Positions 9,058-18,293 are shown, counted from the first letter of the stretch. The stretch is DNA of 64,000 bases from Symbiodinium natans (GCA_905221605.1 CAJNDS010000779.1:1396001-1460000); one strand, 5' to 3'. The notes: a model not told the origin generated them from the letters alone. Numbers and translations: made by a program.

Positions 9058-9131
9058 AGGGTTTAGGGCTTAGGGTTTAGGGTTTAGGGTTTAGGGTTTA
9101 GGGTATAGATCTGGGAATAGCCTGGAAGCAG

Positions 9132-9320
9132 ATGGTCCTGTGGCTCCAGCGTCGAGGGTTGAGTATTGAGGAGGTTTGGGAAGGAACGGGGGGCACCCCT
9201 TCGACCCGTTTGGGGGAGATTTGCCATAGCAACTTAGCAGCCCTCTCAACAACATGTGGGGTGACAGAAGGTTTGGGAGCCAGAGTATTGAACTCATGCA
9301 CGAGCCTAAATACTTTCTAA
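9132..9320 (+). CDS. Hypothetical protein, 62 aa
   Basis: An acceptor-like GGAAGCAG is directly followed by ATG; stop TAA. MVLWLQRRGLSIEEVWEGTG, later GEICHSNLAALSTTCGVTEG. The - strand is also open. Function unknown. Confidence 0.4.
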   Translation: MVLWLQRRGLSIEEVWEGTGGTPSTRLGEICHSNLAALSTTCGVTEGLGARVLNSCTSLNTF

Positions 9321-9496
9321 CATTATCTACCCCCACCCTCCTAGTCCCTAAATCAGGGTCGCCCTTTTCTGGGCTCCCATTAGCTATCACACAGAGCCTG
9401 ATATCTCGGGTGCCCCAACAGGCCCAGAATCTAGAGAATCCTTCATATATACATATATATGTATATGTATGTACAAGTATAATGTACGCTCGGCAG

Positions 9497-9617
9497 AACA
9501 CGCATTCTAGTTCAATGGGCGCCGGGAAGAGATTTCAAAAGACCTTCGGTCAGGGCCCGATCATTGAAGAGATTATCGACGAGGAGGAGCCGCCATCCAA
9601 GGCCCGATTCTGCAACA
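9497..9617 (+). CDS. Internal exon with GC donor
   Basis: Acceptor GCTCGGCAG, donor GCAAGC. It contains MGAGKRFQKTFGQGP and the acidic IIEEIIDEEEPPSKARFC. The in-frame ATG could be a start. Well supported by composition and by a near-consensus GC donor. Confidence 0.55.
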
Positions 9618-9734
9618 GCAAGCTTTTGTTGGTATTATGATATCCGATATCCCCACTGAATCCCCACCCCGTATCCTGCAGAGATTTAGGGTTTAGGGTT
9701 TGGGGTTTGGGGTTTGGGGTTTAGGGATCTGCAG

Positions 9735-9774
9735 AGTCCCTCGGGCGATTTCTCGGCCAAGTGGTTCAGCAAAG
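9735..9774 (+). CDS. Short internal exon
   Basis: Acceptor GATCTGCAG after a TTTGGGG/TTTAGGG array, donor GTGCCT, reads SPSGDFSAKWFSK. Confidence 0.35.
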
Positions 9775-10092
9775 GTGCCTGAGTATAGAGTGTGGTTTGC
9801 TAAACCCAAATCCGACACATTGTTTGCGAAACCCACATCTGCACAGTGTGTTTCTTAGTAGCAATATGTAGTAATATGATGCACCTGAGGGTGCTAAGCC
9901 CCAAAACGAAAGGCGGAGGCTTGGGATGCAGGCTGCGAGCACCTTGTGGCTTCTTTTGGCCCTAAACTCTTCGCGCGTCTCTGGAGCTGAAAGAACTTGT
10001 CGGTCTTGAGCATCCCATAAACCTTGTGACCTTGATGGCTTGCAGCACACCGAGAGTTGTTCGACTCAAAAGCCTCAAGCCCCCACAGACAG

Positions 10093-10254
10093 GCTGCACC
10101 GGCTGCGGCTGCGCCGGCCGCGCCGGCCGCGCCGGCCGTGTCTGCGTCGTCCTCGTCTTCCCAGCCCATGCCCGCGGCGAGTAAAGCTGATGAAGGTGCG
10201 CGGGTGAGGGCCGACGATGCAGAGTGGGTGAGTAGAGCATTCTCACGCTTATAA
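10093..10254 (+). CDS. Terminal exon with Ala/Pro and Ser runs
   Basis: Acceptor CCACAGACAG. An Ala/Pro-rich repeat, then a Ser run, then SKADEGARVRADDAEWVSRA to TAA. An internal GTGAGG could act as an alternative donor. Likely a disordered linker plus helix. Confidence 0.45.
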   Translation, partial: AAPAAAAPAAPAAPAVSASSSSSQPMPAASKADEGARVRADDAEWVSRAFSRL

Positions 10255-10475
10255 CAGCATGAAGCCCCGACTAGCTTCAAAGGGTTTGGCCGGCTTTAGA
10301 GGGGCTGCGACTTTGCAGTGTTCTTGATTCTGGCACTGGACCCAGCCCATGATTGCGGACTGCTTGAGGCAACCTAGTGGTTCACCAAAACTTGGAGTTA
10401 ATCAACCCTTTCCCACGACCCTCCGCCCCCAAATGTGAGCCTTTAACATACTCGGTCCCCGAAGAGCAGAGAAAA

Positions 10476-10476
<1 letters not shown>

Positions 10477-10540
<64 letters not shown>
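10477..10540. repeat. (CA)n microsatellite
   Basis: About 32 uninterrupted CA units. Confidence 0.97.
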
Positions 10541-10542
<2 letters not shown>

Positions 10543-10565
10543 CCTGGCAACCCTAGACATTCAAC

Positions 10566-10778
10566 TTGCACGTGCGTGCACCCCATACAGCACCCGAACG
10601 CACCCTAACTAAGCCCTCAAGCCCCCCAAAAACCTTCTCAAACCGGGAGACATTTCCTTCTCTGTGGAGGCTACCCGCCTGCTCAGGGCGAGAAGCTGAG
10701 GCCACTCACCGCTGCAGATACGAACCAGGCAGCCTTGGGGAATCCGGGCTGCAGATTGGGGGGGGGGGGGGATTCTAA
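10566..10778 (+). CDS. Possible exon
   Basis: Open for 70 codons with PERTLTKPSSPPKTFSNRET and CSGREAEATHRCRYEPGSLG. It ends in a G-run. Weak evidence. Confidence 0.25.
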   Translation: MHVRAPHTAPERTLTKPSSPPKTFSNRETFPSLWRLPACSGREAEATHRCRYEPGSLGESGLQIGGGGGF

Positions 10779-11215
10779 ATTAGGCCTTGCAGAGGGGTTC
10801 TAAGATGAAAAGGCCGTTTGTTTTCGAAGGGTATATAAGGGTTCGCCAATTTACGAGGGGCCATATTAAGGCACCATGTCGCTACCCCAAAGAAGGACCG
10901 CAACCACACCACCGCCCCGCCCCCCCGAACCCAGGAGGTGGCATTGCGGGAGAACTACTTGAAAACCCCTCCCACCCCAAGCCGCCTTGAATGAAGGTTC
11001 CATCCCCAGTGATAAAGCTGGTACGACAGCAGGTAATTGTAGCTAAGTATGGTTATCCCACCCCCACCCCCTTTCGTTGTACTTAGTTGCCCCGTTAGAA
11101 CTCCGTACCCCAAAACCCGAAACCCTAAACTTGCCTTAAGCTTGAAATCCATGAGCGCTCCCTACCCAAAACCCTACATAAAGTCCCTACTGGGTAGGCC
11201 CTTGGGATATTTCAG

Positions 11216-11278
11216 ATTTTCCCGTGCTGTGTTCAAGAGGATCACATTCAAGAATGTGTTGTTCAGAGGGTTTTGAGG
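11216..11278 (+). CDS. Internal exon ending at an array
   Basis: Acceptor GATATTTCAG, 21 codons IFPCCVQEDHIQECVVQRVL. GC donor (GCCCTAAACC) formed by the start of a CCCTAAA array. Confidence 0.45.
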
Positions 11279-11353
11279 GCCCTAAACCCTAAACCCTAAA
11301 CCCTAAACACCCCCCCCCCCCCCTTCCCAACTCCCCAACCCAAACCTCTACAG

Positions 11354-11492
11354 CCCCTCTGAGCTCGCAGGCCGAGGCCCTGTGCGCCTTGGTCGGGTCC
11401 GAGCTGATCTTTGGCTCCGAGGAGGAGGTGCAGGCGCTTCGGGCCACGGATCTGGGGGGCGGGGGGACTTCAAAAATGCGATTCAGGGCGGG
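11354..11492 (+). CDS. Internal exon with telomere-like donor
   Basis: Acceptor CTCTACAG. It reads AEALCALVGSELIFGSEEEV then QALRATDLGG, and ends at a GTTTAGGG array. Strong composition. Confidence 0.5.
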
Positions 11493-11807
11493 GTTTAGGG
11501 TTGAGGGTTTAATTCAGGCTTTGGGGGTAAACGAGTGTAGGTAGAATTGTTGAGGGCTACGTTTCGCCTTCGGCTACCCCTGCAAGCCCTCACACTCAAC
11601 TTCGACGTAAATGTAGGTCTTCCTTTTGGGACTTACACTATAATTATTTTACCCAGGTATGCGCTCAGTCCAGTCCCTTGTGAAAAACAGGCCCTCGTTC
11701 CCTCTAGCCCTCTAGAAATCCCCAAAAGGGGTACCCTCCTTATTCCCAAATAACTCTTGGGTCTACTTGGCCTTTAAATTTCACAAAAGCCCCACAGCAA
11801 AACCTCT

Positions 11808-12071
11808 GTGCCATGCCAGACCCACCTCGATGGTCCCGGGCGGGGCCTCTGTTGGGTGGCGCAGAGCGGCGGGGGTGCCTGGAACAGCGGGAGGTTCAGG
11901 CGTACTGGGAGTTTCACGGGTGCTTCTAAGTCAGGTTATAAGTTTGACTTGACCCAAGCAAGGCTGAAGCCCGAACCCTCTCAGAATTCAGGCGGCCGTG
12001 CTGTGGGCGTGCTTCTCTGCGGCTCGGATGGCGTGACAGCCTCGAAGACAATCCGAGGGCTGGGGCTGTAG
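11808..12071 (+). CDS. Exon/ORF, hypothetical protein
   Basis: 87 codons, including CQTHLDGPGRGLCWVAQSGG and SKSGYKFDLTQARLKPEPS, to TAG just before a TTTAGGG array. No family recognised. Confidence 0.4.
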   Translation: MPCQTHLDGPGRGLCWVAQSGGGAWNSGRFRRTGSFTGASKSGYKFDLTQARLKPEPSQNSGGRAVGVLLCGSDGVTASKTIRGLGL

Positions 12072-12233
12072 GGCACTGTAGGGTCCTTCTAGGGTTTAGG
12101 GTTTAGGGTTTAGGGCTTAGCGAGTCGACTGTGGCAGCAGGCTCAGCGCATTCTACTCTTCGATATGTTGACGTCTTCGCAGATGTCTTTCCTTGATTCA
12201 CGTGTGCTTGCTCATGGTGATATGGGTGCATAG

Positions 12234-12350
12234 AACCGTTTGGATGATGTGACTTCTGAGAAGTTAAAGTTGCATGTTTGCCGCATGCCGGCAGGCTCCA
12301 CAGTCCGTTGCTCCAAAAATAGGGATTCGGGCAGAGGGTTGCCAGCTTAA
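12234..12350 (+). CDS. Terminal exon
   Basis: Acceptor GGTGCATAG, 38 codons NRLDDVTSEKLKLHVCRMPA ... to TAA. Confidence 0.4.
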   Translation, partial: NRLDDVTSEKLKLHVCRMPAGSTVRCSKNRDSGRGLPA

Positions 12351-12379
12351 CTTGAGTCCGAGGTGCCTAAAACCTTAGA

Positions 12380-12783
12380 ATGTGGAAGAGCCCTTGCATT
12401 CTAAGTTCTGCGCTTTGGGGCCTCGCAAAGGCTTGGAGCAGACCTTGGGGCCGGGGGAATGGTAGAGGGATGAAGAAGCACCCGAATCGAGCATACGAGC
12501 TTCTTCCAGTTAAAGTCATCCGAGGCCTGATCGACGTTCCTAAACTCCCCGTGGCGATTCGATCAGATCAGGTCTTCGGGCACGTCCTGCAGCTGGCAGT
12601 AGAGCTCGGAGCCCAGTGCTCCACGACGGGGGATACAAAAGGAGCCCCAAAGAAGGGTGCCCCTTTGTTGGGGGGGAAAAACCCCCAGATATTGCAGGCC
12701 TGGCGACAACCAGCGCAGCATCCGAAAGGAGCTCGTCGCGCGCGGGCACAAGGCGAGAAGCTGGGTTTGGTCATTGGGACGGG
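12380..12783 (+). CDS. Large exon, hypothetical protein
   Basis: Open for about 130 codons from ATG 12380, with MKKHPNRAYELLPVKVIRGL, DVPKLPVAIRSDQVFGHVLQ and a basic Gln/Arg-rich C-part. The frame then runs into the C-run of a family B element, so the true end (splice or stop) is unclear. Confidence 0.5.
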
Positions 12784-12864
12784 TTGCTCAAAGAACCGCC
12801 CACCCCCCCCCCCCCCCCCGCAAAAAAAACAAGATAATGCTCCCTACAAGGAATCTTAAGCAAA
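12784..12864 (+). mobile_element. Family B element, short copy
   Basis: TTGCTCAAAGAACCGCCC, a C-run, an A-run, CAAGATAATGCTCCCT and GGAATCTTAAGCAAA match the family B arm-core-arm order (best copy 38716-38836). Confidence 0.65.
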
Positions 12865-12905
12865 ATCGTAAGTTTCGCAAGACCCTTTGAAAAGACACTT
12901 GAGGG

Positions 12906-13010
12906 TTTCCGAAATGAGGGGTACCTTATGAAATATTAATTACTATTGGGGTCCTTATTGTAAGGGAGTTCTACTCTTCGGGGACTCTAGTGACTCTAGT
13001 AGGTCCCTTA
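12906..13010 (+). repeat. Family D element, copy 3
   Basis: CCGAAATGAGGGGTACCTTA, GGGGTCCTTATTGTAAGGG, GTTCTACTCTTCGGGGACTC. Same order of motifs as at 1286. Confidence 0.65.
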
Positions 13011-13161
13011 TCCACTTTCTGCCAGAGTTTCAAAGGGCTGCCGCGAGGCTAGCTGCAAAAGGGGTTCAGGGCTTGGGGCCTAAACCCTTAACCCCGAAAC
13101 CCAAGACCATAATTTGCAAACTACAGCTTCGAATATGTACGTTGCCTTATACTTGTTTTAG

Positions 13162-13283
13162 GGCATCTGCAAGTGCGTATTGAAAGAAAAATGACAAATG
13201 GACGAAGCCCAGATGCCCATGTCACACAGAACTTCATTGAGTCCTGGCCCAACACCCCGGATTTAGGAAGCAATCCATCCTGA
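13162..13283 (+). CDS. Terminal exon
   Basis: Acceptor CTTGTTTTAG, reads HLQVRIERKMTNGRSPDAHV then TQNFIESWPNTPDLGS to TGA, 39 codons. Good composition. Confidence 0.45.
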
Positions 13284-13311
13284 AAGGCCGGCTTGACCTT
13301 TTTCAGACTTT

Positions 13312-13434
13312 GTAGCCCAGTGGCATTTCCTTTTTTTTTGTGTCCAGGTTCCCTTATAACAGGGCACCCTAAACCCTAAACCCTGAACCCTAAACCCTAA
13401 ACCCTTGTCACAATATGGCTACTAGGCTACCAAG
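13312..13434 (+). mobile_element. Family H element interrupted by a telomere-like array
   Basis: Starts GTAGCCCAGTGG and ends CTACTAGGCTACCAAG. A CCCTAAA array (about 13370-13406) replaces the GCCCTTAGG junction of the intact copy at 15226. Confidence 0.75.
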
Positions 13435-13528
13435 AGGACTCCGCAAGCGCCCAGGCCTGCAGCGAGAATCGACTACAGGGTCTCAGAGTGGCGCTGGCCT
13501 TAGGAGTCGCACTGATTCTTTCACTTTT

Positions 13529-13626
13529 TAGGGTTTAGGGTTTAGGGTTTAGGGTTTAGGGTTTAGGGGTTAGGGGTTTAGGGGTTTAGGGGTTTAGGGG
13601 TTTAGGGTTTAGGGTTTAGGATTTAG
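13529..13626 (+). repeat. Telomere-like array with TTTAGGGG variants
   Basis: TTTAGGG units followed by several 8-bp TTTAGGGG units. Confidence 0.95.
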
Positions 13627-13639
13627 CTTTCTATTTTTG

Positions 13640-14030
13640 GTTCCAGGCTCCCTTGTAAAGTAACCAACCCAATAGATAACCCTATAATCCCTACAAACCC
13701 TGTAAACCCTGTAACCAACCCGTATACCTTCATAGAAGCAGTACAAACCTTCTAGACCCTAAACCTTGTAGCTCCTATATACGGGCTCTGTGGTTGGACA
13801 GGATGTGGGAGGTCTATCTTTGTGATGTAGGGCTTCGGGCCAGTGTTTTTTAACATCTAGTATTACATACATCCAGAAATAATTAACTATAGATGTATTT
13901 ATTGCATCTATGTATTTAAGTATTATCTATTTATTTTTGCATATGCCTCATAGTATATGATTCTATAACTGTATATATATATATATATACATAAAAAAAT
14001 GCACATGGGGTCTAGAGATCCTGGGGTCAC
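13640..14030. other. Non-coding AT-rich stretch
   Basis: Contains a partial family H relative (TTGGTTCCAGGCTCCCTTG), repeated CCCTGTAAACC words, and an AT-rich part with TATATATA near 13975. I see no convincing exon. Confidence 0.5.
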
Positions 14031-14043
14031 GGGGAGTTGACAG

Positions 14044-14086
14044 GTTGGTGCTGTGGGCCGGTGGGCTCGCCGAACTCCACGGCATG
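14044..14086 (+). CDS. Short exon
   Basis: Acceptor GAGTTGACAG, reads LVLWAGGLAELHGM, and ends at GTTAAGGGTTTTAGGG, a repeat-derived donor. Confidence 0.4.
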
Positions 14087-14092
14087 GTTAAG

Positions 14093-14175
14093 GGTTTTAG
14101 GGTTTTAGGGTTTTAGGGTTTTAGGGTTTTAGGGTTTTAGGGTTTTAGGGTTTTAGGGTTTTAGGGTTTTAGGGT
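14093..14175 (+). repeat. 8-bp variant array (GTTTTAGG)n
   Basis: About ten homogeneous 8-bp units, one T longer than the telomere unit. Confidence 0.95.
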
Positions 14176-14232
14176 TTTCGGATTTTCGGGTTTTCGGGTT
14201 TTCGGGTTTTCGGGTTTTCGGGTTTTCGGGTT
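14176..14232 (+). repeat. 8-bp variant array (GTTTTCGG)n
   Basis: Directly continues the previous array with a switch from A to C in every unit, about seven units. Confidence 0.95.
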
Positions 14233-14295
14233 TTCGGGTTTACGGTTGAGGTTTGGGGGTTGAGGGTTGAGGGTTGAGGGTTAGCCTCACTGCAG

Positions 14296-14358
14296 TGTAG
14301 ATGGCAGGGCTTAACTAGGGCCGAGAAACGGTCAGAACTGGGTGCCACGAGCTTTTGA
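14296..14358 (+). CDS. Exon-like segment
   Basis: Acceptor CTCACTGCAG, 20 codons CRWQGLTRAEKRSELG... to TGA. Confidence 0.3.
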   Translation, partial: CRWQGLTRAEKRSELGATSF

Positions 14359-14365
14359 GATTCAG

Positions 14366-14475
14366 GAGAAGTGCACCCAAAAGCCCGAGGGTTACCAAGC
14401 CATAGAGAGTAGATCTCAGGGAAGGCTAGGCGAAGTTGGTGGCCAAAAGGTTGACTTGAAAAACCGAAACGCCAA
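14366..14475 (+). CDS. Exon-like segment ending in array
   Basis: Acceptor GAGATTCAG, reads EKCTQKPEGYQAIESRSQGR then LGEVGGQKVDLKNRNAK and continues into CCCAAA repeats. A - frame overlaps and is less plausible. Confidence 0.4.
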
Positions 14476-14555
14476 ACCCCAAACAAAACCCCAAACCAAA
14501 CCCTAAACCCTGTAAACCCTAAACTTGCCCTAAACCCTAAACCCTAAACCCTAAA

Positions 14556-14687
14556 CCCAAAGAGACTCCTCTTCCCTGGCATCTCACAGATCTTTGGCTC
14601 AGCATCTCGCAGGCAATCGAAACCGCAGACGACGGCATCTTCGAAGAGCTAGGCCGTTTTTTTCGGGGTAGCGGGCCCGAAACATAG
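14556..14687 (+). CDS. Terminal exon
   Basis: Directly after a CCCTAAA array. Reads TPLPWHLTDLWLSISQAIET then ADDGIFEELGRFFRGSG to TAG. One of the better exons by composition. The exact acceptor is unclear. Confidence 0.5.
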   Translation, partial: PKETPLPWHLTDLWLSISQAIETADDGIFEELGRFFRGSGPET

Positions 14688-14805
14688 CTCCACGGTGCCG
14701 CCCCACGACATTGTCGTCCTTGTTCTCTGAACTTCTCCCCCCCACCCCCTCCCCACAAAAACAGAGAGTAGGCTACCCCGATTTCGGGGACCATCTGCGT
14801 GTAAG

Positions 14806-14922
14806 ATGATCTTTCACTGATCTTTCTGTTGTGCTGTGGTATGGGTACCTACGTCCCCTTCTGGCTCAGGGGCACTTACAGGTGGGTTATACGTACTTCG
14901 GACCCTGAAGCTGGCAGCAGCC
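14806..14922 (+). CDS. Exon with hydrophobic segment
   Basis: Reads DLSLIFLLCCGMGTYVPFWL then RGTYRWVIRTSDPEAGS. The first part could be a membrane segment. Ends at a repeat-rich stretch. Confidence 0.4.
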
Positions 14923-14995
14923 TAACCCGAAACCCTGTAAATCCATTAAGCCATAAACCCTGAACACTAAACCCTAAACCCTAAAAACCCTAAAC

Positions 14996-15053
14996 CCAAC
15001 TGGCTGTAGTCTTGCGCGAGCGCATCCAGGGCTTCCCTCTCACCCGGACCTGA
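14996..15053 (+). CDS. Short terminal exon
   Basis: After a CCCTAAA array, reads LAVVLRERIQGFPLTRT to TGA. Confidence 0.35.
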
Positions 15054-15191
15054 CCTAAATTCCTGGAGCGACGGGGGTTTAGGGTTTATAAACCCTATCG
15101 GGTTAAGGGTTTAGGGTTTAGGGTGTCCAAAGCCCTGGTACTGCGATCTCCGCCGGCTAAGCCCTAAACGGCCCCACGCCCCATCTTCCAG

Positions 15192-15567
15192 AATCTCCCC
15201 CACGACAGTCTGGCAGTGTGGCTTGGTAGCCCAGTGGTAACCTTTACCCTCTTTTTTTGGTTCTGGGTTCTCTTATAAAATAACCAACCCCAAAAAGGGG
15301 TGCCCTTAGGATAATATGGTTACTGGGCTACCAAAGGTGGTGCCCAAGAGGTCATCGGGGTTTAGGGAGTTGGTCTTTTTGCTACAGGGAGTCGGTCATT
15401 TCCTGAAAATTCGTTGGGATTGGGGTTCTTATGGTTTAGGGTTCTGGGTTTCACTGGTGCACCTGGCTGATCGTGTTGTGTTGGGAGTCTGCTTTCTAAC
15501 AGCCATGGCGAAGCGTCATCCAGCCCTTTGCATGAAAACCCGCAACGCCCGAACATCACAGAGTTAA
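15192..15567 (+). CDS. Four-exon model: 15192-15225, 15337-15359, 15388-15433, 15503-15567
   Basis: Phases agree at all three junctions. Reads NLPHDSLAVWL / GGAQEVIG / GVGHFLKIRWDWGSY / AMAKRHPALCMKTRNARTSQ. Intron 1 is exactly one family H element (GTAGCC...CCAAAG); intron 2 is 28 nt, starts GTTTAGGG and ends GCTACAG; intron 3 starts GTTTAGGG and ends TTCTAACAG. The end is either TAA or a GTTAAGGG donor. Product unknown. Confidence 0.55.
15226..15336 (+). mobile_element. Family H element acting as an intron
   Basis: Arms GTAGCCCAGTGGTAACC and GGTTACTGGGCTACC are inverted repeats; between them are TTATAAAATAACCAACCCC and AAAAGGGGTGCCCTTAGG. It starts GT and ends AAAG between two exons whose frames join. 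Confidence 0.8.
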
Positions 15568-16111
15568 GGGTTGAGGGCAAAACTCTAAGCCCAAGCCCAA
15601 AGGGTTTAGGGTTCAGGGGGTCGAAAGACCAAAACCTTGGGGCCATTGGGGTTCCTTGTTCTGGTAGGTTGTGCAAATCACAGGGCCTCTTCTGTAGAGT
15701 TCGCAGGCGAGCAACACCATTATGGTCTTCGGGCTCCCTAAACCCGAAACCCAAAACCCTAAATCCTAAACCCTTCTTGTCCCTAAACCCGAAACCCAAA
15801 ACCCTAAATCCTAAACCCTTCCTGGTCAAAAATGGCTCAGGCTGGCGGCCGGTAGTAAATGTTTGGAGCAGCCCAGAAGAAGCCCGGTTCCCAGCCACAG
15901 GGTCTTTTGGAAGGGGTTTAGGCTTTGAGGGCCTAGGGTTTCGGGAAGAGGGAAGAGGGAAGACAGAGGAGGGTGTAAGAATCCTGTGTTGCAGTTCCGT
16001 TTAGATGTCAGAGATTTTTCTGACTTGGCTGTTTGTCAACTGGTCGGTCGGCTGATTGGATGGTCGCTGTAAACCCTAAACCCTGAACCCTAAACCCGAA
16101 ACCCTAAACAG

Positions 16112-16259
16112 CTCTAAACTGGATTCGTTCTTGATGCCTCTGTTGACGGCGACTGCTTGCGGTGTTGAGGGTGCTCGGGGCTTTTCATCCCATCTCTGGC
16201 GTCGCGCCGGCTTCTTTTCCAGTGCTGGTGGCTTCTTCTCAGCTACAGAACCCCCCTAA
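16112..16259 (+). CDS. Terminal exon whose stop lies in a telomere-like array
   Basis: Reads LDSFLMPLLTATACGVEGAR then GFSSHLWRRAGFFSSAGGFF, and ends at the TAA of CCCTAA. Hydrophobic Gly/Ser/Phe-rich. Confidence 0.45.
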
Positions 16260-16283
16260 ACCCTAAACCCTAAACCCCACCAG

Positions 16284-16370
16284 GCGAGCATCATCGCGCA
16301 CTCTTCATCCCCTAAGCACGAAATTGCAAGGACAAGTCAGGCCCTGAGCCCTAAACCAGCTGAACCCTGA
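16284..16370 (+). CDS. Exon-like segment
   Basis: Acceptor CCCACCAG, 28 codons ASIIAHSSSPKHEIARTSQA ... to TGA. Confidence 0.35.
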   Translation, partial: ASIIAHSSSPKHEIARTSQALSPKPAEP

Positions 16371-16397
16371 ACGTATTCGCCCTCAGGTGCCCCAAGT

Positions 16398-16612
16398 TCC
16401 TAAACCCGAAACCCTAAACCCTAAATCTAAACCCTAAACCCTAAACCCTAAACCCTAAACCCTAAACCCTAAACCCTAAACCCTAAACCCTAAACCCTAA
16501 ACCCTAAACCCTAAACCCTAAACCCGAAACCCGAAACCCTAAACCCTAAACCCTAAACCCTAAACCCTAGACCCTAACCCTAAACCCTAAACCCTAACCC
16601 TAGACCCTAAAC
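16398..16612 (-). repeat. Long telomere-like array
   Basis: About 29 CCCTAAA units with a few CCCGAAA and CCCTAGA variants. One of the longest in the window. Confidence 0.97.
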
Positions 16613-16616
16613 CCTC

Positions 16617-16664
16617 CACTCCCTAGGACCGGCCCCGGAAGAAGGGCCGGACGGCGCTGAATGG
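16617..16664 (+). CDS. Short exon after array
   Basis: Acceptor CCACTCCCTAG, donor GTGCAG; one frame reads PAPEEGPDGAEWL. Another + frame is open for longer, so the frame is unsure. Confidence 0.35.
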
Positions 16665-16734
16665 CTCAGGTGCAGCTGGGGCCCAGTCTGTTCAGGTCAA
16701 GGTCGGTGTGCTTTCGGTGTGTTTGGCTTGTAGG

Positions 16735-16797
16735 GTTTAGGGTTTAGGGTTTAGGGTTTAGGGTTTAGGGTTTAGGGTTTAGGGTTTAGTTAGGGTA
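16735..16797 (+). repeat. Telomere-like array (TTTAGGG)n
   Basis: About nine units in the orientation opposite to the array at 16398. Confidence 0.95.
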
Positions 16798-16900
16798 AGG
16801 CTTGTAGGGCTGAGGGAGGCAAAAGCAAACTGCAGGCGGGGATGCGGTGAACGGCCTCGGGTTTTTGAAACTGATGATGGACAAAGTTATATATACATAA

Positions 16901-16936
<36 letters not shown>

Positions 16937-17189
16937 TATATATGCACAATACACATATGTAAACATAAAAAAGTTTATGTGTATAGATACATGTAGTGGA
17001 TGGCAAGAGGTGAAGGGGGGCCGGTGGGTAAGTTAAGGACAGTGGGGTTCCTTTTTGGTCTACGTCTGGGGCTATTGGGGCCTTGGGCGTTTGCTTAGGT
17101 TTTAGGGGTTGTTAGGGCTGCTAGGGCTTTTAAGCTCGGTTCCAAGCGCCCTCAGATCATCCTCCAGCCAATCACAGCCGTCTTATTTC

Positions 17190-17276
17190 TATGTATAACC
17201 CCACTTCCAAATACCCATGACCCTAAACCCTAAACCCCAAACCCCAAACCCTAAACCCTAAACCCTAACCTCCAAG
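17190..17276 (+). mobile_element. Family C right arm split by a telomere-like array
   Basis: ACCCATGA, then CCCTAAA/CCCCAAA repeats, then CCTCCAAG. The intact family reads ACCATGAACCTCCAAG, so the array lies between CATGA and CCTCC. Confidence 0.65.
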
Positions 17277-17301
17277 TAACCCTCCGGATTTGTTGGCCAA
17301 G

Positions 17302-17396
17302 GCCAGTTCTGCGGCGGGGCCGCGGACTGATCCCAGACTTCGGCGTGATGACAAGGACCCCACCGTCTACGCCCTGCGAAGTACCTTTTCAGAAGG
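17302..17396 (+). CDS. Internal exon with telomere-like donor
   Basis: After TTGGCCAAG, reads ASSAAGPRTDPRLRRDDKDP then TVYALRSTFSE and ends at GTTTAGGG. Good composition. Confidence 0.5.
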
Positions 17397-17628
17397 GTTT
17401 AGGGTTACGGGTTAAGGGTTAAGGGTTGATTAGGGTTTAGGGTTGTTTTTGTACGTTCGCTAGAAGAATCCTATAAGAATCCCATAGGGGGCTTTCTACG
17501 AAGAACCTGCAAAAGAAGTAGGTTTTGGGGTTCTTAAGGTAAGCCCTAAACCAATTCCTCCCCCCCCCCTCCTGGCGGCGACACTGGCTCTTGCTGTGCT
17601 TGCAGCTTCCGCGAGGTTCTCTTTGGAG

Positions 17629-17748
17629 GTACTGGAGGTTCATGGATACTTGCAAGTAGGAAAATGGGTAGGGCAAGTATAGTTATAACTGGTTCTAACC
17701 TGGCCCAGGGTACTTCCAACCCCATATAAGTACCCCTGAACCTCCAAG
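17629..17748 (+). mobile_element. Family C element
   Basis: Starts GTACTGGAGGTTCATGG and ends ATAAGTACCCCTGAACCTCCAAG. Starts GT and ends AG, so it could be spliced as an intron between exon-like flanks. Confidence 0.7.
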
Positions 17749-17905
17749 AACTCCGCCCTCATCCACGAAATTGGAGCAACTTGAGCCTCCCTTGATTGCG
17801 TGGGCATGGCATGCGTGTGGAGATGCTGTGCAGAGCAGCCGTACACCCAACAATCGTCAAAGCTGTTCAGCATTGAGTTGGCTCCCTTTACCAGCTGGTC
17901 CTTCT
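17749..17905 (+). CDS. Exon after family C element
   Basis: Acceptor would be the CTCCAAG end of the element. Reads TPPSSTKLEQLEPPLIAWAW then HACGDAVQSSRTPNNRQS. The 3' boundary is uncertain (a GTACAC donor lies near 17842). Confidence 0.4.
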
Positions 17906-17910
17906 TGCAG

Positions 17911-18069
17911 GATGTGAACACCTACTACCAAGCCTGGGATCAGGTCAACGTGGATAGGGTGCGGGCCCAAGCATGCCAGGCCTAGGCCTCGCCTCAATCC
18001 TGACATCCCTCATTGTTGCAGATCATCAAACAGCAGCGTCGGCTGGCACCCCAGCATGCCCCCTGGTAA
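17911..18069 (+). CDS. Two-exon model: 17911-17958 and 18022-18069
   Basis: Acceptor CCTTCTTGCAG, donor GTGCGG, intron of 63 nt ending CATTGTTGCAG, phase 0. Reads DVNTYYQAWDQVNVDR / IIKQQRRLAPQHAPW to TAA (a GTAATC donor overlaps the stop). Both acceptors have good pyrimidine tracts. No family recognised. Confidence 0.55.
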
Positions 18070-18209
18070 TCAACAGCAAGCACTTCTTGTCAGTTGTTCT
18101 TTGCAACTCCTGTTTCCATCGCTGAGAGCTAGAGGCGCCAAACGCCCTTTGCGTTCTGGGCATGAAGAGAGAGAGAGAGAGAGAAAAAAACAAAAAAAAC
18201 AAAGGGCAG

Positions 18210-18293
18210 CACACAGACTCGGTGGGGTCTTCCGAAGCCCCCGCAGAAGAAGAGATGAACACATGGCATCAGCACCTTCAGGCTCATAAGAGG
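18210..18293 (+). CDS. Internal exon
   Basis: Acceptor AAAGGGCAG after GA/A-rich simple sequence. Reads DSVGSSEAPAEEEMNTWHQH and ends AAG AGG at GTTGGG. Confidence 0.45.
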
